Source: JBDIBB01 sp039812685 (GTDB lineage: Bacteria > Acidobacteriota > Vicinamibacteria > Vicinamibacterales > JAFNAJ01). Taken from it: a DNA stretch of 31,066 bases. The stretch is taken from NCBI GenBank assembly GCA_039812685.1, contig JBDIBB010000043.1:1-31066 (forward strand), given 5' to 3'. Shown here piece after piece: positions 30,923 through 31,066 of this stretch. A program made the translations under genes and the position numbers. How positions within the stretch are numbered: the stretch's first letter is position 1; every line of letters starts with the position of its first letter. The notes under the pieces were generated by a model, which was not told the origin of the DNA, ran no database searches, and was given only the letters and a program-made list of their open reading frames with translations.

Positions 30923-30937
30923 TGAGAGTGAGTCTCA
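30923..30937. promoter_or_regulatory. Fur-box-like operator
   Basis: TGAGAGTGAGTCTCA is a 7-1-7 palindrome whose outer arms TGAGA/TCTCA are exact complements. It matches the Fur core TGATAATnATTATCA at 10 of 14 positions outside the centre. It overlaps the expected transcription start, the classical place for iron-dependent repression. Confidence 0.6.
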
Positions 30938-30971
30938 ATTTCAACCCGCGCCGTGCTCGCGTGATCCCGAT

Positions 30972-31066
30972 ATGACGTTCCTCCGCCCTGCGATCTTCTG
31001 GTGCCACCTCGTCGCCGGCGTCCTCGCCGGCCTCGTCATCCTCATCATGTCGGCGACCGGCGTCCT
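30972..31066 (+). CDS. PepSY-associated membrane protein (3' truncated)
   Basis: Only the first 31 complete codons are inside the window. They encode one membrane helix with IFWCHLVAGVLAGLVILIM followed by SATGVL, the typical first segment of PepSY-associated TM (PiuB-like) proteins, in which the FWxHLxxG pattern and the ATG/TG turn are conserved. Members are frequently iron-regulated and found with TonB-dependent siderophore receptors. Some are ferric reductases or assist iron uptake. The Fur-like operator 35 bases upstream supports an iron link. The rest of the gene lies beyond the window, so domain content cannot be confirmed. Confidence 0.72.
   Translation, partial: MTFLRPAIFWCHLVAGVLAGLVILIMSATGV

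Overview
The window is about 31 kb of uniformly GC-rich bacterial chromosome with tightly packed genes. It has no rRNA, tRNA, insertion sequence or CRISPR array that I can see. The best lineage guess is Acidobacteriota, probably the Vicinamibacteria side. The reasons are the TIGR02999-type ECF sigma factor overlapping a Ser/Thr kinase with TPR-like repeats, a 999-residue exported Asp-box (VPS10/sortilin-like) protein, a fused alpha/beta E1 dehydrogenase and the base composition. This is inference from gene content, not a marker-gene assignment.

Region 1 (1-7891) is surface-glycan and lipid chemistry. It holds the end of an AlgI-like MBOAT O-acyltransferase, a B12-binding radical SAM enzyme, a convergent DPM1-like GT2 enzyme that would make polyprenyl-phosphate sugars, and a translationally coupled run of two GT-C (GT39/PMT_2-like) membrane glycosyltransferases and a methyltransferase. 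Region 2 (8009-11008, minus) is the large exported Asp-box protein. Region 3 (11184-16233) is a four-gene operon: GNAT acyltransferase, polysaccharide deacetylase, GT4 glycosyltransferase and an uncharacterised membrane protein that looks like a GT-C enzyme with an N-terminal periplasmic domain. Regions 1 and 3 together could build, transfer and decorate a lipid-linked glycan. No polymerase or export gene is visible here.

Region 4 (16308-22020) is mostly housekeeping: YqeY, MurJ (lipid II flippase), a rhomboid protease, a small cupin and the fused TPP-dependent E1. Region 5 (22297-25391) is the sigma factor/kinase pair. Region 6 (25428-27343) is nicotinamidase convergent with a protein I read as two tandem YjbQ/UPF0047-like domains. 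Region 7 (27504-30105, minus) reads acyl-CoA dehydrogenase, FadR-like GntR regulator, PlsC-like acyltransferase. The regulator probably controls the lipid genes beside it. Region 8 (30236-31066) is a MarC-family membrane protein divergent from a truncated PepSY-type membrane protein. The latter has a promoter overlapped by a Fur-box-like palindrome, which suggests iron control.

Several lead genes have a -10-like hexamer only 6-10 nt before the start codon and no Shine-Dalgarno, so leaderless or very short-leader mRNAs may be common. GC-rich hairpins without U-tracts follow several operons. No gap between genes exceeds 300 bases; the largest are 22021-22296, 26028-26272 and 1063-1276. Most other long open frames are shadows of real genes and are left out. 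I see no obvious new defence or mobile system. The most unusual items are the tandem YjbQ-like protein and the GT-C-like membrane protein.
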